A stretch of DNA of 9,058 nt, from assembly GCA_023387135.1 (NCBI GenBank), contig JAEWIK010000199.1:1-9058 (forward strand), written 5' to 3'. A program made the translations under genes and the position numbers. Below are positions 5,738 through 9,058 of this stretch, in pieces (position 1 is the stretch's first letter; every line of letters begins with the position of its first letter). The notes beneath the pieces were generated by a model that was given only the letters and a program-made list of their open reading frames with translations, was not told the DNA's origin and did no database searches. The DNA is from Actinomycetes bacterium (GTDB lineage Bacteria > Actinomycetota > Actinomycetes > Propionibacteriales > Propionibacteriaceae).

Positions 5738-5765
5738 ACTGTAGCCCCTGGGGGGAGTGGGTCGA
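5738..5765 (-). promoter_or_regulatory. Candidate leaderless promoter for pgsA2
   Basis: On the minus strand TCGACC (5765-5760, 4 of 6 to the -35 consensus) is followed after 16 bp by TACAGT (5743-5738, TAnnnT -10). Six bases separate the -10 from GTG 5731, so transcription would start at or next to the first base of the start codon. This would give a leaderless mRNA, common in actinobacteria, and explains the poor ribosome site. It would make the pgsA2 block independent of thrS-HIT. Confidence 0.45.
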
Positions 5766-5797
5766 GCGTGCCTCTCCGAGTGGGCTCCGACCGGCCA

Positions 5798-5813
5798 GAA
5801 CGCCGCGGCGTTC
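5798..5813. repeat. Perfect 16-bp palindrome over the HIT gene stop codon
   Basis: GAACGCCGCGGCGTTC is fully self-complementary and includes two bases of the HIT stop codon (5812-5814). In RNA it can fold as a 6-bp stem, GAACGC with GCGTTC, and a CGCG loop. No U-tract follows, so it may be a non-canonical terminator, a transcript-end stabiliser, a protein site, or chance in GC-rich DNA. It lies at the boundary between the thrS-HIT and pgsA2 transcription units. Confidence 0.5.
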
Positions 5814-6345
5814 AGGCCCAGGCCTGCCGCAGCGCCGCCCTGGTGTCCTCCAGCAACTGGGGAAGGGCCTTCGTCTGGCCGATGACCGGCAGGAAGTTGG
5901 CGTCCCCCAGCCACCGCGGGACGACGTGCTGGTGAAGGTGCGCGGCGATGCCCGCGCCGGCGACGTCGCCCTGGTTCATCCCGATGTTGAAGCCCGCCGG
6001 ATGGGACACCGCCCTGATGACCCGCATGGCCGTCGCGGTGAGCGACGCCAGTTCGGCGCGCTCCTCGTCGCTCGTCTCCGTGTAGTCGGAGATGTGCCGG
6101 TACGGGCAGACCAGGAGGTGGCCCGGCGAGTACGGGTAGAGGTTCATGACGACGTACGCGGTCTCGCCGCGGTGCACGACGAGGCCGTCGGCGTCGCTGC
6201 GCGTGGGCGCCAGGCAGAACGGACAGGCCGCCTCCGAGGAGTCGGCGGGCTTGTTCTCGCCCCCGATGTACACCATCCGGTGCGGCGTCCACAGCCGCTG
6301 GAAGGCGTCGGGGACGCCGGCGAAACCGCCCGCCTCCTCGGTCAT
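5812..6345 (-). CDS. HIT-family hydrolase/phosphorylase, AP4A phosphorylase-like (Rv2613c-like)
   Basis: A 177-residue histidine-triad enzyme. The closest family known to me is the actinobacterial AP4A phosphorylase typified by Rv2613c, which splits diadenosine tetraphosphate with phosphate. Seen: [13 protein letters not shown] near the N-terminus, a Cys41-x2-Cys44 pair (CPFC) likely to bind zinc, [35 protein letters not shown], and the triad His136-Leu-His138-Gln-His140-Val-Val followed by [12 protein letters not shown]. The usual hydrophobic middle position of the triad is Gln139. The start is ATG 6345, which overlaps the thrS stop as ATGA; no Shine-Dalgarno is evident, so translation probably depends on coupling to thrS. 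Aminoacyl-tRNA synthetases make AP4A as a side product, so pairing with thrS is sensible, and the order thrS-HIT is conserved in mycobacteria. Whether it phosphorolyses or hydrolyses is inferred. Confidence 0.9.
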   Translation of the reverse strand: MTEEAGGFAGVPDAFQRLWTPHRMVYIGGENKPADSSEAACPFCLAPTRSDADGLVVHRGETAYVVMNLYPYSPGHLLVCPYRHISDYTETSDEERAELASLTATAMRVIRAVSHPAGFNIGMNQGDVAGAGIAAHLHQHVVPRWLGDANFLPVIGQTKALPQLLEDTRAALRQAWA

Positions 6346-8321
6346 GGCTTCGGCGGGCGCGAGGCGGCGACGATCTCGGCGACGGCCTCGGCGATCGGGA
6401 CGCCGTTCTTCTGCGACCCGTCGCGGTAGCGGAACGAGACGGCACCCGCCGACACGTCCTGTTCGCCGGCGATCAGCATGAACGGGACCTTCTGGGTCTG
6501 CGCGTTGCGGATCTTCTTGCCGAACCTGTCGTCGCTGGAGTCGAGCTCGACCCGGATGCCCGCCTCCTCCAGCTGCGCGGCCACCTCGGAGAGGTAGCCC
6601 TCGTAGTCGGCCGCCACCGGGATGCAGGTCACCTGGACGGGCGCCAGCCAGGACGGGAAGGCGCCCGCGTAGTGCTCGGTGAGCACCCCGAGGAAGCGTT
6701 CGATCGAGCCGAACTTCGCCGAGTGGATCATGACGGGTTGCGCGTGGCTGCCGTCCGGCGCCGTGTACTCCAGCCCGAAGCGCGCGGGCTGGTTGAAGTC
6801 GTACTGGATGGTCGACATCTGCCAGGTGCGGCCGATGGCGTCCCTCGCCTGGACGGAGATCTTCGGCCCGTAGTAGGCGGCGCCGCCGGGATCCGGCACC
6901 AGGTCGAGGCCAGACTCGCGTCCTACCTTCTCCAGCAGCGTCGTCGCCTTCGCCCACTCCTCGTCCGAGCCGATGAACTTGTCCTTCTTCTTGCCGTCCT
7001 CGTCACGGGTGGAGAGTTCGAGGTAGAAGTCCTCGAGGCCGAAGTCCTTCAGCAGCTTGAGGATGAACCCCAGCAGGTGGGTGATCTCGGCCTCGGCCTG
7101 GTCGGGCATCACATAGGAGTGCGAGTCGTCCTGGGTGATGGACCGCACCCGGGTGAGCCCCTGCAGCACGCCCGACTTCTCGTTGCGGTACACGGTGCCG
7201 AACTCGAAGAACCGCAGGGGAAGCTCGCGGTACGACCTTCCGCGCGCCTTGAAGATGAGGTTGTGCATCGGGCAGTTCATCGCCTTGATGCGGTACTTCT
7301 GGCCGTCGTCGTCGAGCTCGGGGAACATCATGTCGGCGTAGTACGGCAGGTGCCCCGAGGTGTAGAACAGGCCGTCGCGCGAGATGTGCGGGGTGCCGAC
7401 GTACAGGAAGCCCGCCTTGATGTGGGCGGCGCGGACGTAGTCCTCCATGACGCGCTTGATGACCCCACCCTTGGGATGGAAGACCGGGAGGCCGGCGCCC
7501 AACTCCTCGGGGAAGCTGAACAGGTCGAGCTCGACACCGAGCTTGCGGTGGTCGCGCCGGGCGGCCTCGGCCAGCCTGTGCTCGTACGCGGCGAGGTCGT
7601 CCTTCGTCGGCCACGCCGTGCCGTACACCCGCTGGAGCTGCTGGTTGCGCTGGTCGCCCCGCCAGTAGGCGGCGGAGCTGCGGGTGATCGAGTACGCCTT
7701 GAGGTAGCCCGTGTGAGGGACGTGGGGCCCGCGGCACAGGTCCTTCCACGCCACCGAACCGTCCCTGCGGACGTTGTCGTAGATGGTGAGTTCGCCGGCG
7801 CCGACCTCGACCGAGGCGCCCTCGGCGTCGTCGGCCTTGCCCTTCAGCCCGATCAGTTCGAGCTTGTACGGCTCGGCGGCGAGTTCCTCACGCGCCTGCT
7901 CGTCGGTGACGACGCGCCGCACGAAGCGCTGCCGCTCCTTGACGACGCGGCCCATCTCCTTCTCGATCGCCTTCAGGTTCTCGGGGGTGAGCGGGGTCGG
8001 CACGTCGAAGTCGTAGTAGAACCCGTCGGTGATGGGCGGGCCGATCCCGAGCTTGGCCTCGGCGAAGAGCGACTGCACTGCCTGTGCTGCGACGTGCGCG
8101 CTGGAGTGCCTGATCACGTTCAGCCCGTCGGGGCTCGAGTTCAGGACGGGCTGCACCTCGTCGCCGTCGGCCAGCGGGGTGGCGAGGTCGACCAGCGAGC
8201 CGTTGCGCAGCATGGCGACGACAGTCTGGTCGGCGCCGAAGAGGTCCAGCCCGGTCGTGCCAGTCTCGACCACCCGGGGCTCGCGCGATTCCTGACGCAC
8301 CACGGTGACACTGACAGACAC
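6342..8321 (-). CDS. thrS: Threonine--tRNA ligase
   Basis: A 659-residue class II aminoacyl-tRNA synthetase that charges tRNA-Thr in the cytoplasm. In order: a divergent TGS domain (about 1-60); the editing domain with H72-SSA-H76 and [10 protein letters not shown]; class II core motif 1 near [15 protein letters not shown]; the zinc cysteine in MNCPMHN; motif 2 [19 protein letters not shown] followed by ITQDDSHSY with the zinc histidine; the third zinc ligand in [10 protein letters not shown], running into motif 3 ([10 protein letters not shown]); and a C-terminal HGTP anticodon domain ([32 protein letters not shown]). All three zinc ligands are present and the length is normal for the family. 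The start is GTG 8321, with AAAGGA eight bases upstream. The stop overlaps the HIT start by 4 bp. It is preceded by 108 bp without a clear strong promoter. Confidence 0.98.
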   Translation of the reverse strand: MSVSVTVVRQESREPRVVETGTTGLDLFGADQTVVAMLRNGSLVDLATPLADGDEVQPVLNSSPDGLNVIRHSSAHVAAQAVQSLFAEAKLGIGPPITDGFYYDFDVPTPLTPENLKAIEKEMGRVVKERQRFVRRVVTDEQAREELAAEPYKLELIGLKGKADDAEGASVEVGAGELTIYDNVRRDGSVAWKDLCRGPHVPHTGYLKAYSITRSSAAYWRGDQRNQQLQRVYGTAWPTKDDLAAYEHRLAEAARRDHRKLGVELDLFSFPEELGAGLPVFHPKGGVIKRVMEDYVRAAHIKAGFLYVGTPHISRDGLFYTSGHLPYYADMMFPELDDDGQKYRIKAMNCPMHNLIFKARGRSYRELPLRFFEFGTVYRNEKSGVLQGLTRVRSITQDDSHSYVMPDQAEAEITHLLGFILKLLKDFGLEDFYLELSTRDEDGKKKDKFIGSDEEWAKATTLLEKVGRESGLDLVPDPGGAAYYGPKISVQARDAIGRTWQMSTIQYDFNQPARFGLEYTAPDGSHAQPVMIHSAKFGSIERFLGVLTEHYAGAFPSWLAPVQVTCIPVAADYEGYLSEVAAQLEEAGIRVELDSSDDRFGKKIRNAQTQKVPFMLIAGEQDVSAGAVSFRYRDGSQKNGVPIAEAVAEIVAASRPPKP

Positions 8322-8429
8322 TGGACTGTTCCTTTCGAAGACCTGCAGGGCAGGGACGCCGCATGACAGGGGCCTCGCCTATTGTGCCCCACCCGGGCGG
8401 ATCCCCGGCGCGACAGGGCGCTGCGCGGG
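8322..8429 (-). promoter_or_regulatory. thrS upstream region, weak promoter and stem-loop
   Basis: This 108-bp gap lies between the glutamine amidotransferase stop and thrS. On the minus strand a small hairpin (CCGGG, loop GATCCG, CCCGG) about 20 nt after the stop could mark the end of the upstream transcript, though no U-tract follows. CACAAT (8386-8381) is the only -10-like hexamer noticed, without a good -35; it would give a leader of about 50 nt. AAAGGA before the GTG is the thrS ribosome site. No T-box leader is seen: the region is too short and lacks the full conserved T-box sequence. Confidence 0.3.
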
Positions 8430-9058
8430 CTAGCCGACCTGGCGGCCGGCCGCCGTGACCTCGGCGAGGAAGCCCGCGGCGATCGCGTCGGCGAGCGTCG
8501 CGAGGTCGCGTCCGTGGCTCGACATGTCCTTCTCGATGGGGGCGACGTCGACGCCGTTCCTCGCCGCCCACGTGCACATGGTGGCCGCGCTCGCCTCCGG
8601 GTGGAACTGGACGGCCAGCGCGCTGCCGATCCTGAAGGCGTGGAACGGGTACTGCGCGGACGAGGCCAGCCATTCCGCGTCGGGCGGCAGTTCGGCGACG
8701 GCGTCGGCGTGCATGGACGGCGCGGCGAACTCGTCGCCCAGCGCCTGGTGGACGACCCCCAGGACGGGGTCGTTCTCGGCGCCCGGGCGCAGCTTGACAA
8801 AGACCACTCCCCGCTCGGGCCCTGCCCACGCGCCGACCTCCACGCGTCCACCCCCTGCCGACGCGAGCAGTTGGGCGCCCAGGCAGATGGCGAGCACCGG
8901 CACGCCGGCCGCCGCGCAGTCGAGCATGAGGCGTCCCAGGTCGGTGAGCCAGCCGGCGGTGTCGAGGTCCTCGACCGACATCGTGCCGCCGAGCACGACG
9001 AGCCCGTCGAAGCTGCCGAACGCGGGCAGTCCCTCCGCCGCGCGGAACACCCTGGCAC
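8430..9058 (-). CDS. Class I glutamine amidotransferase (GATase1), cut by right edge
   Basis: A stand-alone glutaminase-type amidotransferase domain that would release ammonia from glutamine or a related amide; the acceptor substrate is unknown. Seen: the oxyanion-loop region DGLVVLGGTMSVED, the nucleophile elbow VPVLAICLGAQLLA with its cysteine codon at 8885-8883, and the catalytic pair in AVQFHPEAS (His and Glu). A C-terminal tail of about 50 residues follows. The frame is open to the edge (codons for Ala-Arg precede Val at 9050), so the GTG at 9050 is probably internal and about 20-40 N-terminal residues are missing. It resembles GuaA-like stand-alone GATases of actinobacteria that are often annotated as GMP synthase homologues; there is no synthetase domain, so it is not GuaA itself. 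It may be unrelated in function to thrS. Confidence 0.88.
   Translation of the reverse strand, partial: ARVFRAAEGLPAFGSFDGLVVLGGTMSVEDLDTAGWLTDLGRLMLDCAAAGVPVLAICLGAQLLASAGGGRVEVGAWAGPERGVVFVKLRPGAENDPVLGVVHQALGDEFAAPSMHADAVAELPPDAEWLASSAQYPFHAFRIGSALAVQFHPEASAATMCTWAARNGVDVAPIEKDMSSHGRDLATLADAIAAGFLAEVTAAGRQVG

Noticed and set aside
5744..5790. Two copies of CCCACTC about 20 bp apart upstream of pgsA2
   Set aside because: Seven-base repeats in a short GC-rich gap are expected by chance; no further symmetry supports an operator.
7130..7210. Unusual residues after ThrS motif 2 ([14 protein letters not shown])
   Set aside because: Several differ from E. coli, but DDSHSYV is, as far as I recall, usual in actinobacterial ThrS; the zinc ligands and motif 2 arginine are kept.
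6672..8366. A 564-codon plus-strand open frame opposite thrS
   Set aside because: It is fully antisense to a clearly conserved thrS; long antisense frames are expected in high-GC coding DNA, and the translation shows no family motif.
8322..8429. Possible T-box leader before thrS
   Set aside because: GGGTGG followed by CAC resembles part of the T-box sequence, but the leader is too short for a specifier stem and the full conserved bulge is absent.

Overview
The window comes from a high-GC actinobacterium. Every gene I can support is on the minus strand, and the content matches the conserved actinobacterial block known in Mycobacterium tuberculosis as Rv1822-Rv1832, preceded by a thrS-HIT pair (Rv2614c-Rv2613c in M. 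tuberculosis). Protein style, GTG starts and very high GC would fit a Propionibacteriaceae-like lineage, but that placement is inference. No mobile element, CRISPR array, tRNA, rRNA or phage gene was seen. Despite the prompt, this looks like ordinary core genome rather than a novel accessory system; the interesting points are in regulation and residue-level oddities.

Layout in the direction of transcription (right to left): a class I glutamine amidotransferase cut by the right edge (9058-8430); thrS (8321-6342); a HIT-family AP4A-phosphorylase-like gene overlapping thrS by ATGA (6345-5812); an 80-bp gap with a palindrome and a likely leaderless promoter; a CDP-alcohol phosphatidyltransferase of the PgsA2/cardiolipin-synthase type (5731-5117); a DUF881 protein (5120-4335); small basic protein sbp/DUF1290 (4318-3986); a second DUF881 protein (3993-3250); a 135-bp gap; gcvH (3114-2734); the FHA protein garA with an added zinc ribbon (2677-2186); the MerR regulator ftsR (2186-1497); a DUF151 bifunctional-nuclease-like gene (1489-1022); a 145-bp gap with a good promoter; a second MerR regulator (876-349); and the first 85 codons of gcvP (256-1), which runs off the left edge.

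How they may work together: ThrS and the HIT enzyme make and remove dinucleoside polyphosphates around aminoacylation. PgsA2, the DUF881-sbp-DUF881 membrane trio and the FtsR regulator point to membrane and division functions; the same DUF881-sbp pair lies next to ftsA-ftsZ in Bacillus. GcvH and GcvP are two parts of the glycine cleavage system, and GarA is the phospho-switch that controls 2-oxoglutarate and glutamate metabolism in mycobacteria and corynebacteria. The block thus joins one-carbon/nitrogen metabolism with growth control. Several starts were moved from the longest possible frame to positions supported by Shine-Dalgarno sequences or family conservation.
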